NCBI GenBank assembly: GCA_964496435.1
Contig: CAZBZP010000002.1
Coordinates: forward strand, 124,001 to 188,000
From: Berkiella sp964496435
GTDB lineage: Bacteria > Pseudomonadota > Gammaproteobacteria > Berkiellales > Berkiellaceae
Direction: 5' to 3'
DNA length: 64,000 bases
Below, in pieces: positions 53,825 through 62,910 of this stretch; within the stretch, counting starts at the first letter, position 1, and the number at the start of each line of letters is the position of its first letter. The position numbers and the translations under genes are program-made. The notes under the pieces are model-generated. The model worked only from the letters and a program-made list of their open reading frames with translations, did no database searches and was not told the origin of the DNA.

Positions 53825-56527
53825 ATGAAAGTCACAGAACTTCGACAAAGCTTTTTGACCTTTTTTGAGCAAAAAGGTCATGCCATCGTCCCTAGCAGCT
53901 CCTTGGTACCAAATGATGAAACCCTCTTATTTACTAATGCGGGTATGGTGCAATTCAAGGATGTGTTTTTAGGCCGTGAGCAACGTGATTATAGCCGTGC
54001 AACCACTGTGCAAAGATGTGTCAGAGCTGGGGGCAAGCATAACGATTTAGAAAATGTCGGTTACACCGTTCGCCATCATACCTTCTTTGAAATGCTCGGC
54101 AACTTTAGTTTTGGTGATTATTTTAAACGCGAAGCGATTCAATTTGCCTGGGAATATCTCACACAAGTGTTGAAATTACCCCAAGAAAAATTATGGGTAA
54201 CTGTTTTTGAACAAGATGATGAAGCAGCGGATATTTGGTTAAAAGAAATCGGCGTTTCAGATAAACGTTTTAAACGCTGTGGTGAGAAAGACAATTTTTG
54301 GTCTATGGGTGATACCGGCCCTTGTGGACCTTGTACTGAAATTTATTATGATCATGGTGAAAAGGCAGATCCAAATCAAAAAGCACCTGATGAAGACGGC
54401 GACAGATTTATTGAAATCTGGAATTTGGTTTTCATGCAATTTAACCGTGATGCTAATGGCACAATGACACCTTTACCTAAACCTTCTGTTGATACAGGTA
54501 TGGGCATGGAACGCTTGGCTGCGGTAATGCAAGGCGTGCATAGTAATTATGAAATAGATTTATTTGAGAATCTCATCGTTGGTGCCCTAAAAATTCTAAA
54601 GCCCGAACAAGCGCAAGAAAAATTGAAAGACATGTTGCGTAAAGTAGACGATTTAGAAACACTGTTTCCAGGCGCTTTCACGCCAGCAAAAGATAAGAGC
54701 AATAGTCAACTTGTCTTAAAATATCTGTGTGTTTTAGCTGATCATATTCGTTCAAGCGCATTTTTAATTGCAGATGGCGTTATTCCTTCTAATGAAGGCA
54801 GAGGCTATGTTTTACGACGTATTATTCGAAGAGCGCTACGCCATGGCAATCGCCTTAATGAGAGTAAACAACCCTTCTTTAATTTGTTGGTAGAGCCACT
54901 GGTTAAGGAAATGGGCGATGCCTATCCTACCCTAAAAGCACAACAGCTATATATTCAAAGAGCGCTGCTTAAAGAAGAAGAACAATTTGCACGCACTTTA
55001 GATCAAGGTTTGCAAATTTTAGAACAAGATATTAAGCAAATGCATGGCCAACTGATCAGTGGCGAGACGCTTTTTAAATTGTATGACACTTATGGTTTCC
55101 CTGTTGATTTAACCGCAGATATCGCCCGTGAGCGTAGCTTGCAAGTTGATATTGCCGGCTTTGAACGCGAAATGGAAAAACAACGCGAAAGAGCGCGTGC
55201 GGCGAGTCAATTTGCAGTTGATTATAACGATCAAGTCTCGATTGATGCTAAAACAGAATTCACTGGCTATGAAAAATTAGAAGAATTAACCAAAGTTGTA
55301 ACTTTGTTTAAAGATGGTAAGCAAGTAAATACGCTCAATCTAGGAGAAAAAGGGCATATTGTTCTAACGCATACCCCATTTTATGCTGAATCTGGTGGTC
55401 AAGTAGGGGACAAGGGCCTTATTTTTAATGGCCAAGTTGGCGTGTTTAAAGTCGATGATACTCAAAAAGTGGGTGAGGCGATTGTCCATATTGGCGAAAT
55501 GACGGTTGGTAAAATTGAGATTGAGGATAGCGTTAATGCTTCAGTTGATGCTCAAAAAAGACAAGCAACCAAGTTGAACCATTCAGCAACACATTTATTG
55601 CACGCGGCTCTAAGAGAAGTTGTAGGCAAGCATGTGACCCAAAAAGGCTCTTTGGTTGCACCAGATAGATTGCGTTTTGATTTTGCGCACTTTGAAGCCC
55701 TAACACCTGAACAAATCAAACAAATCGAAGATATTGTTAACGAGAAAATATTAGAAAATTCTGAAGCTGAAATTAAAGTGATGTCACCAGAAGAAGCCAT
55801 TAAACAAGGTGCGATGGCACTTTTTGGCGAGAAATATGGTGATAAGGTACGCGTTTTAAATATGGGACATGGATTTTCTGTTGAGCTTTGCGGTGGTACA
55901 CATACCGCACGTACAGGTGATATTGGTTTATTTAAAATCATCAGTGAATCGGGCATTGCATCCGGGGTTAGACGTATCGAAGCGCTCACTGGTAAGGGAG
56001 CACTTACTTGGTTAAATAGTAGTGATGAGACGCTGAGCAATTTAAGCCATCTTTTGAAAACAGATAAACAATCACTTGAAAATAAAATCGTGCAATTACT
56101 CGCACTTCAAAAGGATTTAGAAAAAGAAACCCAACGTTTAAAGAGCAAATTAGCCAGTGGCGAAGGACGCGATCTCAGTCAAGAAGCCACTGAAATGCAG
56201 GGTATTAAAGTGTTGGTTAAGAAGCTTAATGATGTCGATCCTAAATTAATGCGCGAAATGGTGGATGATTTAAAAAATAAATTACACACAGGTGTGATTG
56301 TTTTAGCAGCCTCACAGGATGACAAAGTGCAGTTAATAGTCGGGGTTACTAAGAATTGTACTGATAAAATAGCCGCTGGTGATCTAGCGAATTTCATTGC
56401 CCAGCAAATTGGTGGAAAAGGCGGTGGTAGACCCGACTTAGCGCAAGCAGGCGGAACACAAGTTGCACATTTAGATAAAGCCTTAGCTTCTGCTGCCGAT
56501 TGGATAAGTGAGAAGCTTATTAAATAA
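53825..56527 (+). CDS. alaS: Alanyl-tRNA synthetase
   Basis: A 900-residue class II synthetase. Start RQSFLTFFEQKGHAIVPSSSLVP and TNAGMVQFKDVFLG are canonical; the active site includes VGYTVRHHTFFEMLGNFSFGDYF and GMGMERLA. The editing domain has the zinc/catalytic motifs LNHSATHLLHAAL (His-x3-His) and CGGTHTARTGD (Cys-x3-His). The C-Ala domain ends with GGKGGGRPDLAQAGG. Charges tRNA-Ala and clears mischarged Ser/Gly. Length is slightly above E. coli (876). It starts 22 bases after recX. Confidence 0.98.
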   Translation: MKVTELRQSFLTFFEQKGHAIVPSSSLVPNDETLLFTNAGMVQFKDVFLGREQRDYSRATTVQRCVRAGGKHNDLENVGYTVRHHTFFEMLGNFSFGDYFKREAIQFAWEYLTQVLKLPQEKLWVTVFEQDDEAADIWLKEIGVSDKRFKRCGEKDNFWSMGDTGPCGPCTEIYYDHGEKADPNQKAPDEDGDRFIEIWNLVFMQFNRDANGTMTPLPKPSVDTGMGMERLAAVMQGVHSNYEIDLFENLIVGALKILKPEQAQEKLKDMLRKVDDLETLFPGAFTPAKDKSNSQLVLKYLCVLADHIRSSAFLIADGVIPSNEGRGYVLRRIIRRALRHGNRLNESKQPFFNLLVEPLVKEMGDAYPTLKAQQLYIQRALLKEEEQFARTLDQGLQILEQDIKQMHGQLISGETLFKLYDTYGFPVDLTADIARERSLQVDIAGFEREMEKQRERARAASQFAVDYNDQVSIDAKTEFTGYEKLEELTKVVTLFKDGKQVNTLNLGEKGHIVLTHTPFYAESGGQVGDKGLIFNGQVGVFKVDDTQKVGEAIVHIGEMTVGKIEIEDSVNASVDAQKRQATKLNHSATHLLHAALREVVGKHVTQKGSLVAPDRLRFDFAHFEALTPEQIKQIEDIVNEKILENSEAEIKVMSPEEAIKQGAMALFGEKYGDKVRVLNMGHGFSVELCGGTHTARTGDIGLFKIISESGIASGVRRIEALTGKGALTWLNSSDETLSNLSHLLKTDKQSLENKIVQLLALQKDLEKETQRLKSKLASGEGRDLSQEATEMQGIKVLVKKLNDVDPKLMREMVDDLKNKLHTGVIVLAASQDDKVQLIVGVTKNCTDKIAAGDLANFIAQQIGGKGGGRPDLAQAGGTQVAHLDKALASAADWISEKLIK

Positions 56528-56597
56528 GTCGCATTCCTCAGTGGATGATGATATAAACGGAAAAATGTTAGAATTCAGCCTTTAAATGGATTAGCTA

Positions 56598-57851
56598 ATG
56601 AGCTTAATAGTTCAAAAATACGGTGGAACTTCGGTCGCTAGTGTTCCTTGCATGATGCATGTGGCTAGGAAGATAAAAGCTACGCAAAATGCTGGGCACG
56701 ATGTGGTTGTTGTCGTATCTGCTATGGGTGACGAAACCGATAGGCTTGAAAGTTTGGCCTATCAGATCACTGATAATCCTACTGAGCGTGAAATGGACGT
56801 ATTGCTTGCAACTGGCGAGCAAGTTTCCATTGCATTATTAAGTATGGCCCTGCAAAGCATTGGCTGTGCTGCAAAGTCTTATACGGGTTTCCAAGTGGGG
56901 ATCCACACGGATTGTGCGCATACCAAAGCCAGAATTGAACATATTGATGAAAATAATATCCGTGCAGATTTAGCGCAAGGTTATGTTGTGGTCGTTGCGG
57001 GATTCCAAGGAATCGACGCAAAAGGCAACATTACAACTTTGGGGCGTGGTGGTTCTGATACCACAGCCGTTGCTTTGGCTGCAGCCTTAAAAGCAGATGA
57101 ATGCCAAATTTACACTGATGTGGATGGTGTTTACACAACGGATCCCAGAATTTCTTCTGATGCCAGAAGAATGCCGCGGGTTACTTTTGAAGAAATGCTT
57201 GAGATGGCAAGCCAAGGTGCGCAAGTTTTGCAAATTCGCGCTGTAGAATTTGCAGGTAAATATAACGTACCCATGCGTGTTCTTTCGACCTTTAAAGAAG
57301 GACCAGGGACCTTAATTAGTTTTGAAGATCACGGCATGGAAAAGCCAGTTGTTTCGGGTATTGCCTTTAGCCGCGAGGAAGCAAGGCTGATCATACGTGG
57401 CGTGCCTGATAAACCTGGTATTGCTGGCAGGATTTTAGGACCTATCAGTGAAGCCAATATTGAAGTAGATATGATTATCCAAAATCTAGGGGATGATGGT
57501 AATACGGATTTTACCTTTACTGTTCATCGTCGTGACTATGAACGGGCACGGACAATCTTAGAAAAGATAAACCTAGAGTTAAATGCTAAGGGCATTCTAA
57601 GCGACGCTAAGATCGCAAAAGTGTCTTTAGTGGGCGTTGGGATGCGCTCTCATGCTGGCATTGCTAGCACTATGTTTGAAGTACTAGGTAGAGAGGGGAT
57701 TAATATCCAGCTTATTTCGACTTCCGAAATTAAAGTATCGGTGGTTGTGGACGAAAAATATTTAGAGCTGGGCGTAAGGACGATACATGAAGCCTTTAAA
57801 CTTCATGAAGAGCCTTACGAAGAGGATTATGAACATCGGCTAAGAGCCTAG
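56598..57851 (+). CDS. lysC: Aspartate kinase
   Basis: A 417-residue monofunctional aspartokinase, phosphorylating aspartate in the first step to lysine, threonine and methionine. The start LIVQKYGGTSVA is the nucleotide-binding signature, with TTLGRGGSDTTAVALAAAL and YTDVDGVYTTDPR further on. Two C-terminal ACT domains (from about residue 265; LIIRGVPDKPGIAGRILGPI, VSLVGVGMRSHAGIASTMF) suggest allosteric control by lysine and/or threonine. The alaS-lysC-csrA order is that of Pseudomonas and Legionella. Length is typical. Confidence 0.96.
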   Translation: MSLIVQKYGGTSVASVPCMMHVARKIKATQNAGHDVVVVVSAMGDETDRLESLAYQITDNPTEREMDVLLATGEQVSIALLSMALQSIGCAAKSYTGFQVGIHTDCAHTKARIEHIDENNIRADLAQGYVVVVAGFQGIDAKGNITTLGRGGSDTTAVALAAALKADECQIYTDVDGVYTTDPRISSDARRMPRVTFEEMLEMASQGAQVLQIRAVEFAGKYNVPMRVLSTFKEGPGTLISFEDHGMEKPVVSGIAFSREEARLIIRGVPDKPGIAGRILGPISEANIEVDMIIQNLGDDGNTDFTFTVHRRDYERARTILEKINLELNAKGILSDAKIAKVSLVGVGMRSHAGIASTMFEVLGREGINIQLISTSEIKVSVVVDEKYLELGVRTIHEAFKLHEEPYEEDYEHRLRA

Positions 57852-57936
57852 TGCTTAAACGCAATATTGCGTATTAAGTACAATAACAAAAAACAAGATG
57901 GCACATGCCACTGTTTATTTTAAGGAGATTGACCAC

Positions 57937-58143
57937 ATGCTCATATTAACTCGACGCGTGGGTGAAACATTGATGATAGGTGACGATGTTACCGTTACGG
58001 TGCTTGGGGTTAAAGGGAACCAAGTACGTATTGGGGTGAATGCTCCAAAAGAAATTTCAGTTCACCGTGAAGAGATCTATCAACGCATTCAGCAAGAAAA
58101 AGCTGGCGGCGGCCATTCAGATCCCTCTAAGACAGATGACTAA
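57937..58143 (+). CDS. csrA: Carbon storage regulator CsrA
   Basis: A 68-residue CsrA, a dimeric RNA-binding post-transcriptional regulator. MLILTRRVGETLMIGDDVTV and the RNA-binding ISVHREEIYQRI are canonical. ATG 57937 is the right start: AAGGAGA lies nine bases before it, and the longer frame from 57898 lies outside the family. In Legionella-type bacteria CsrA paralogues control the switch between replicative and transmissive phases; this one is in the conserved housekeeping position beside alaS and the tRNA genes. Confidence 0.97.
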   Translation: MLILTRRVGETLMIGDDVTVTVLGVKGNQVRIGVNAPKEISVHREEIYQRIQQEKAGGGHSDPSKTDD

Positions 58144-58168
58144 TAGTTTTCTCGTCGTGCATTAAAAC

Positions 58169-58195
58169 AAGGAGGAGAATGTCATTTTCCTCCTT
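58169..58195 (+). terminator. Hairpin after csrA
   Basis: A 12-bp stem with one G-U pair (AAGGAGGAGAAT / ATTTTCCTCCTT) and a three-base loop starts 25 bases after the csrA stop. Confidence 0.75.
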
Positions 58196-58287
58196 AATTT
58201 ACCCCCTCAGATTTAATTAAACACTCCCGCATATTTTCTGCTTAATTTTATTCGCACGAGGTGTTATGATGACGCCCTTGCTTGAAC

Positions 58288-58380
58288 GGAGAGATGGCCG
58301 AGTGGCCGAAGGCGCTCCCCTGCTAAGGGAGTATGGGCCCTTAAAGCCCATCGAGGGTTCGAATCCCTCTCTCTCCGCCA
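58288..58380 (+). tRNA. serV: tRNA-Ser (anticodon GCU)
   Basis: A 93-nt gene including an encoded CCA. The acceptor stem is GGAGAGA / TCTCTCC, the anticodon GCT is at 58322-58324 in a CTCCC-type stem, the long variable arm (GGGCCCTTAAAGCCC) is that of a class II serine tRNA, and GGTTCGAATCC is the T loop. It reads AGC/AGU. Same position after csrA as serV in E. coli. Confidence 0.95.
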
Positions 58381-58545
58381 TTAGAATCACTTAATCGCGA
58401 AGCGATTTTAGTGATTCTTATATCCTTTGAACTGCTAATTCCCTCATAAATATACACTTTCAAAGCAAGCAACCAACTCAATTATAAAATCTTTAAATAT
58501 ATCAATTGACACTCCACCATAATCCCGCGATAATCCCCGTTCTTC

Positions 58546-58622
58546 GCGCCCGTAGCTCAGTTGGATAGAGTACCTGGCTACGAACCAGGCGGTCGGGAGT
58601 TCGAATCTCTCCGGGCGCGCCA
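58546..58622 (+). tRNA. argV: tRNA-Arg (anticodon ACG)
   Basis: A 77-nt gene including an encoded CCA. The acceptor stem is GCGCCCG / CGGGCGC, the D loop AGCTCAGTTGGATAGAGT, the anticodon ACG at 58580-58582 (A34 expected to be edited to inosine to read CGU/CGC/CGA), and the T loop GTTCGAATC. It follows tRNA-Ser(GCU) as in E. coli serV-argV. A terminator follows directly. Confidence 0.95.
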
Positions 58623-58632
58623 TTAAAAAAAT

Positions 58633-58658
58633 ACCACCCTCTGGGTGGTTTTTTTTTA
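58633..58658 (+). terminator. Intrinsic terminator after tRNA-Arg
   Basis: ACCACCC (58633-58639) and GGGTGGT (58643-58649) form a 7-bp stem with a TCT loop followed by nine T residues. Confidence 0.9.
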
Positions 58659-58761
58659 GCAGACCCCTACAAACCCAAATATCTTTTTAAAGCGCTTATT
58701 GAAGTTGTTGTTCTTGAATGAATTGCCAAAGCTTAAGGAAGCAGTTTAGGGCGCAAGCATT

Positions 58762-59331
58762 TTATGATTCATTGGCTAAAATAGTTCGCACCTGCATCAA
58801 AGCAAAGCCAAGTAAATTTTCTCCCGGCCATTTCTGTGGCTGCCTAACATCAGGCGCATCACTCGCCAAACCAATTCCCCAGATTTTATCTACGGGGCTT
58901 GCTTCAACAAGAACGCGAGCGCCAGTATTAAGCAAAAATTGACGGAGGTTTGCATGCTGACGAAATTTAGCGAGATTACCCGAAACAACGATATCAAATC
59001 GGTGTTTAATCCATAGCGCTTCATCAAAGTTGATGATTTCTCTTCCAAGGCGCTTTGCTTCCCCGGGGTGTGTTGCATTTAAAATTTTGCTAACTAATTC
59101 ATCATTGTGAAATAACTTCGCTTTTTCAGCCATCATGTAGTGCTCAGCGCTGATGTACTGAATGTCATTTAATTCAAAAGGGGAGGGATACCATTGGCTA
59201 AAGCATTCTTTGCCAAGCGAGGTATCATTTTTGGGTTGATGTCCCCAAAAAAATAAAAACTTAAGTTCATACCCCTTATTGATGGCGTCGATAAGCTGGG
59301 TTTTATTGAGTGCTAACTCAACTGTAGACAT
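58762..59331 (-). CDS. NADAR family protein (YbiA/RibX-like N-glycosidase)
   Basis: A 189-residue NADAR-fold protein. FLFFWGHQP at the start, CFSQWYPSPFELNDIQYISAEHYMMAEKAKLF, HPGEAKRLGREI and the C-terminal DKIWGIGL are family hallmarks. Known members cleave N-glycosidic bonds of riboflavin-pathway intermediates (YbiA type), or remove ADP-ribose from guanine bases. Length is normal for stand-alone proteins. It has no riboflavin or DarT neighbour here, so the substrate is open. It is the first gene after the two tRNA genes, divergent from the GNAT gene. Confidence 0.85.
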   Translation of the reverse strand: MSTVELALNKTQLIDAINKGYELKFLFFWGHQPKNDTSLGKECFSQWYPSPFELNDIQYISAEHYMMAEKAKLFHNDELVSKILNATHPGEAKRLGREIINFDEALWIKHRFDIVVSGNLAKFRQHANLRQFLLNTGARVLVEASPVDKIWGIGLASDAPDVRQPQKWPGENLLGFALMQVRTILANES

Positions 59332-59426
59332 GAAATAAATCTTCCTTGGGCTAGGATAAATATTTTAATATAGAATTAATATAAAAAATACGGCTTTTGA
59401 TTAATGTTTGTGTGAGATGCTGGCAA

Positions 59427-60314
59427 ATGATTATAAAATCTTATGATAAATCCAAAGAAGATAAGCTTTTAGACTTTATCATTGCGCATCCTTGGAAACC
59501 GCTATGGTCGGTGCCTCAGATAAAAGAATTTATAAATCTATATATTTCTTCTCCTGAATTACTTTTTGATTTCCATGATCAAGATGAGCGCGTTGCAGTT
59601 GCCATATTGATAGATAAAATTACAAATCGTGGAAATAACGCTTGTTTAGAAATAGTGGCGCTTAATCAAAACAATGATATTTTTCAGTTATATGCTCACA
59701 TTATTCAATGTGCAAAACAATATCTTCCCCTAATGTTAATGGGTATTGAAATCAGTATTGAAGCTACACAAAAAACGCTAATCAATTTAGTCGTGGAAAA
59801 GGGATTTTCTCTATATTATGAAGTTCATGAAATGCACTCCACTTTTAGAGCCCCTTTAGCAAACCCTTGTGCTGAAATATCGCCTATTTTAAAACAAGAT
59901 TTATCAACTTGTTATCAGGTCATGTGTGAAGCCTTTAAGGATAATCCAGAAATGGCAATACCAGATTATGAGGATTGGTGTATGGCCAAAGCATCTGATA
60001 GTGTGGCAACCTGGGTTTATAAGGAATCGGATAGGATAATTGGTTTTATCAATGTAGATCTACATGATGTTAAAAATGAAGCTGAAATCAGAACAATTGG
60101 CGTTATGCCTTCTCATCGTAAGCAAGGCATTGGCAAGAAATTATTATCGCAGGCGCTCGCTTATCTTCAGACGCAAGGGATGCTTTCCTGTCGCTTAACA
60201 GTAGTGACACACAATGAAAGCGCACTGCGTCTTTATCAGGAACTTGGATTTGAAGTCTTTAATCATTTTAAAGTGTATTGTTGGAAAAGACCTTCTATGC
60301 AGCTGCAAGTTTGA
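59427..60314 (+). CDS. GNAT family N-acetyltransferase
   Basis: A 295-residue protein from ATG 59427 (TTG 59397 would add ten residues without a ribosome binding site). The C-terminal ~145 residues are a clear GNAT domain: IRTIGVMPSHRKQGIGKKLL is the acetyl-CoA-binding motif A, and ESALRLYQELGFEVF motif B. The N-terminal ~150 residues look like a second, degenerate GNAT-like domain (VAILIDKITNRG ... VVEKGFSLYYEVHEMH). Substrate unknown; amino acid, peptide or small-molecule acetylation are possible. Located between NADAR and Fic genes. Confidence 0.82.
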   Translation: MIIKSYDKSKEDKLLDFIIAHPWKPLWSVPQIKEFINLYISSPELLFDFHDQDERVAVAILIDKITNRGNNACLEIVALNQNNDIFQLYAHIIQCAKQYLPLMLMGIEISIEATQKTLINLVVEKGFSLYYEVHEMHSTFRAPLANPCAEISPILKQDLSTCYQVMCEAFKDNPEMAIPDYEDWCMAKASDSVATWVYKESDRIIGFINVDLHDVKNEAEIRTIGVMPSHRKQGIGKKLLSQALAYLQTQGMLSCRLTVVTHNESALRLYQELGFEVFNHFKVYCWKRPSMQLQV

Positions 60315-60402
60315 ACATAAAAAAGATAATCACTTATACTTTCTTGTTTAAGTATATCCAAAACTTTTAGCAAGATAAGTTCTGTACCGTCTCGTGGTGA
60401 AT

Positions 60403-61446
60403 TTATCTCTTTACCCATTTTGCACCACGGCCAGTACCAATAGATTGTATTTGCCCTTGATCTCTTAGTTGCCTTAAAATGGCGCGAATCATGTCTCTGC
60501 TCGTTCCAGGACACAATTTTTCTATGTCATTGATGGTGAACTCACCTATCTTTTGCTCAACTGCCCAAATGATTTGTTCTGTCTTAAAGCCCTTCCCTTT
60601 TTTAACGGTTCCTACTCTTGCTTCAAGCTCTCGATAGGCAGCTAATAGCATCCCCCAAAAATAATTAAGCCAAGGAAATATGTCATGTTTACCTTCATGC
60701 CATTGAGCAGAACTTTTTTCAAGAGCTTCATAATAGGTTACTTTTGATTCTTCGATAATTCGTTCAAGGCTTATAAATCTACCAACTTGATAGTCAAAAT
60801 GATATAGAAGCAATAAAGTGAGAAGCCTAGCGGTTCTGCCATTCCCATCTCTGAAAGGATGAATACACAAGAAATCAAAAATGGCTAGAGGTACGATAAT
60901 TAAGGGTTCAAGGTCTTGTAGATCCTTTGCTTGCTGATATTCTTTGGTTAGATCATCCATGGCTGCAGGTGTTAAGACTGCAGGTGTTGGATTAAATCGT
61001 ATTTTTATTGTCCCATCAGGTAGTTCTTCGGTTATTTCATTATCTGCAATTTTCCAATGACCACCTCTGCCAGCTTGGTATTTGTAGAGTATGGAATGGA
61101 GCTGCAATACGATATTAGCAGTAAAAGGCATATGATCAGCTGATTCATGTATGAGGGAAAGCGCATCTCTATAGCCTGCTATTTCTTGCTCCGAACGATT
61201 TTTAGGGGTTGTGTTATGCATCACTAGCTCTTCAATTCGGTGATGAGGCGCTATAACACCCTCAATTCTGTTTGAGGATTCACTAGATTCAATAAGAGAA
61301 GCTTTTTTTAGGCTCTCTAAAACCTCTGGCGTTTGAGCAAAATAAAGTTGCTGCTTTCCACGATATTCTCCTATGACTTTCAAGGTTGAAAGCTGCTCGG
61401 GAGTAAATCTAAGTGAGTTAATAAAGTTTTTTTTAAATGAGTGCAT
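60403..61446 (-). CDS. Fic-domain protein with N-terminal inhibitory motif and winged helix
   Basis: A protein of about 347 residues. The catalytic Fic motif HPFRDGNGRTAR is intact at about residues 196-207 (catalytic His196), so it should transfer AMP (or another nucleotide moiety) to a target hydroxyl. The inhibitory motif [S/T]-x3-E-[G/N] is present as SNRIEG at about residues 58-63, placing it in the class with an N-terminal inhibitory helix. The C-terminal ~60 residues (FTINDIEKLCPGTSRDMIRAIL) look like a winged helix. ATG 61446 is preferred over TTG 61455; no clear ribosome binding site. Its target is unknown; a self-controlled bacterial enzyme is more likely than a toxin. Confidence 0.88.
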   Translation of the reverse strand: MHSFKKNFINSLRFTPEQLSTLKVIGEYRGKQQLYFAQTPEVLESLKKASLIESSESSNRIEGVIAPHHRIEELVMHNTTPKNRSEQEIAGYRDALSLIHESADHMPFTANIVLQLHSILYKYQAGRGGHWKIADNEITEELPDGTIKIRFNPTPAVLTPAAMDDLTKEYQQAKDLQDLEPLIIVPLAIFDFLCIHPFRDGNGRTARLLTLLLLYHFDYQVGRFISLERIIEESKVTYYEALEKSSAQWHEGKHDIFPWLNYFWGMLLAAYRELEARVGTVKKGKGFKTEQIIWAVEQKIGEFTINDIEKLCPGTSRDMIRAILRQLRDQGQIQSIGTGRGAKWVKR

Positions 61447-61466
61447 AGGCAACAATATTAAGTTTA

Positions 61467-61541
61467 AAAGGGTAATTTAAATGAGAAAGGGGGTAATATC
61501 AACCCTAAACTACCCCCTTAATTTTGTTTTTACCCCCTTTC
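61467..61541. promoter_or_regulatory. Symmetric operator-like array upstream of fic
   Basis: Four related elements lie within 75 bases: AAAGGGTAA (61467-61475), AAAGGGGGTAA (61486-61496), TACCCCCTTA (61511-61520) and TTACCCCCTTT (61530-61540). The second and fourth form a perfect 12-bp inverted repeat (GAAAGGGGGTAA / TTACCCCCTTTC). The array begins 21 bases before the fic start. It looks like a multi-site operator, possibly for autoregulation by the winged helix of the Fic protein; a hairpin role cannot be excluded. Confidence 0.5.
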
Positions 61542-61889
61542 TTGAATACCTTTAGCTGTACTTATAAGCATAATGCGGTATTTTGGAACGGATTACTCAT
61601 AATAATTATTATATATTTCAATAAGTTAATTTAAAAAAGAGTAACTTTTTGTTATCAAAGAGCCAGGTTTCATCTATGTAGGTTACCGCAAATAATTGAA
61701 ATTTATTTAAAATAAGATATTGGAAGAACATTTATTAAAATGTATTTGAAGTTATGCTTTGTTATCTATGTTTTACTTTTCACTTATTCATATAGGTAGG
61801 TGGTATCTGTAACTAAGCATTTTGCCGATGAACTTTTTAGCACAGCATTTATCGGTTTTTGCTTTTAAGATGCTCTCTTTGAAAGAGGT
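61542..61889. other. AT-rich intergenic region, no gene seen
   Basis: About 350 bases between the operator-like array and the AraC-type gene. It is strongly AT-rich with many stop codons in all frames. I see no RNA gene, repeat or convincing terminator. It presumably holds the promoter of the regulator to the right. Confidence 0.6.
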
Positions 61890-61898
61890 ATGCCAATA

Positions 61899-62744
61899 AT
61901 GAGTAATGCTACTAAAGAATCATTTATAAAAGCTGTAAGCGCTATCTACCAACGTATTGATGATCCTGGCCTAACATTAGATAAAATTGCCAGTGAAACA
62001 GACGTTTCCCTTTCCTCCTTAAAGCGATTGTTTGAACAATATAGTGGAAAGACACCAGGTGCTTTTATTCGTCAACTTCGCATGGAATTGGCGTTTAGAA
62101 GTATTAAAAGTAAAAACCAATCTATCCTTGAAGCGGCGCTATCCTCTGGCTTTGAAGATCATTCAGCTTTCTCGCGCCGCTTTAAAGAAACCTTTGGTTA
62201 TGCGCCCTTAAAAGCAAGAGAAAAAATAAACATCGTGAGTGAACTTGAAAGCATTATGCTAGAAGAGCCTGATATTGTTGAGCTCCATGCTTTAGAAATT
62301 CAGTGCGTCACAAAACAGGGATTATATTTTGAATGTGCGCCACAAGCATGGCAGTCTCTTGCTGAAAAATTAGGTGCATCAACCTTATCAGATGATTTTC
62401 CTGGACTGTTTATTGGCATTGGTCATGATAATCCGCATGAGGGGAATGTTGAGGCTGCGCAGGTGAAATTTTCAGCAGGGATCATTCTTTGTGATAGCGC
62501 TTTAGGCATTGAAACCATGACGATAGCAGCAGGTCCTTATGCGCGTTTTCGTTACCTTGGCAAAATTTGGAATCTGGGCAGCGCTTATCATTACATTTAT
62601 GGAAAATGGATGGAGAGTGCTGTGGTTAAAATAAACCAAGACAAGCCTGCTTTCTTAAGTTTTGAAAAGTTGCCAAGTGGTATAAACGAAGAAAAAATAG
62701 TCATTCATGTCCCGCTTAGTGATAATGAGTTAATAGATTCTTAA
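61899..62744 (+). CDS. AraC-type regulator with GyrI-like effector domain
   Basis: A 281-residue transcription factor. Residues 1-105 hold two helix-turn-helix units of the AraC/XylS type: LTLDKIASETDVSLSSLKRLFEQYSG and the second block ILEAALSSGFEDHSAFSRRFKETFGYAP. The C-terminal part, from about residue 120, has the features of a GyrI-like/SOUL small-molecule-binding domain (IIAAGPYARFRYLG, YHYIYGKWME). ATG 61899 has GAGG ten bases upstream; ATG 61890 is possible but only one base from that site. The order (DNA-binding first) is that of Rob/SoxS-like regulators with GyrI domains, which often sense xenobiotics. Target genes unknown; guanine deaminase is downstream. Confidence 0.87.
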   Translation: MSNATKESFIKAVSAIYQRIDDPGLTLDKIASETDVSLSSLKRLFEQYSGKTPGAFIRQLRMELAFRSIKSKNQSILEAALSSGFEDHSAFSRRFKETFGYAPLKAREKINIVSELESIMLEEPDIVELHALEIQCVTKQGLYFECAPQAWQSLAEKLGASTLSDDFPGLFIGIGHDNPHEGNVEAAQVKFSAGIILCDSALGIETMTIAAGPYARFRYLGKIWNLGSAYHYIYGKWMESAVVKINQDKPAFLSFEKLPSGINEEKIVIHVPLSDNELIDS

Positions 62745-62910
62745 ATTTATTAAAAGATAGAGGCACTGAATTTTTTACAGCGTATACGCCATCCTCAACT
62801 CCCTATTGAAAACGCATTATCCTAGCGAGATAGCAAAATGAGACCTAAGATTTAAGGTAAATTGAACAGGCTGCCCCTAACGCCTGTATTTCTATTCAGA
62901 GGAGAAGAGC

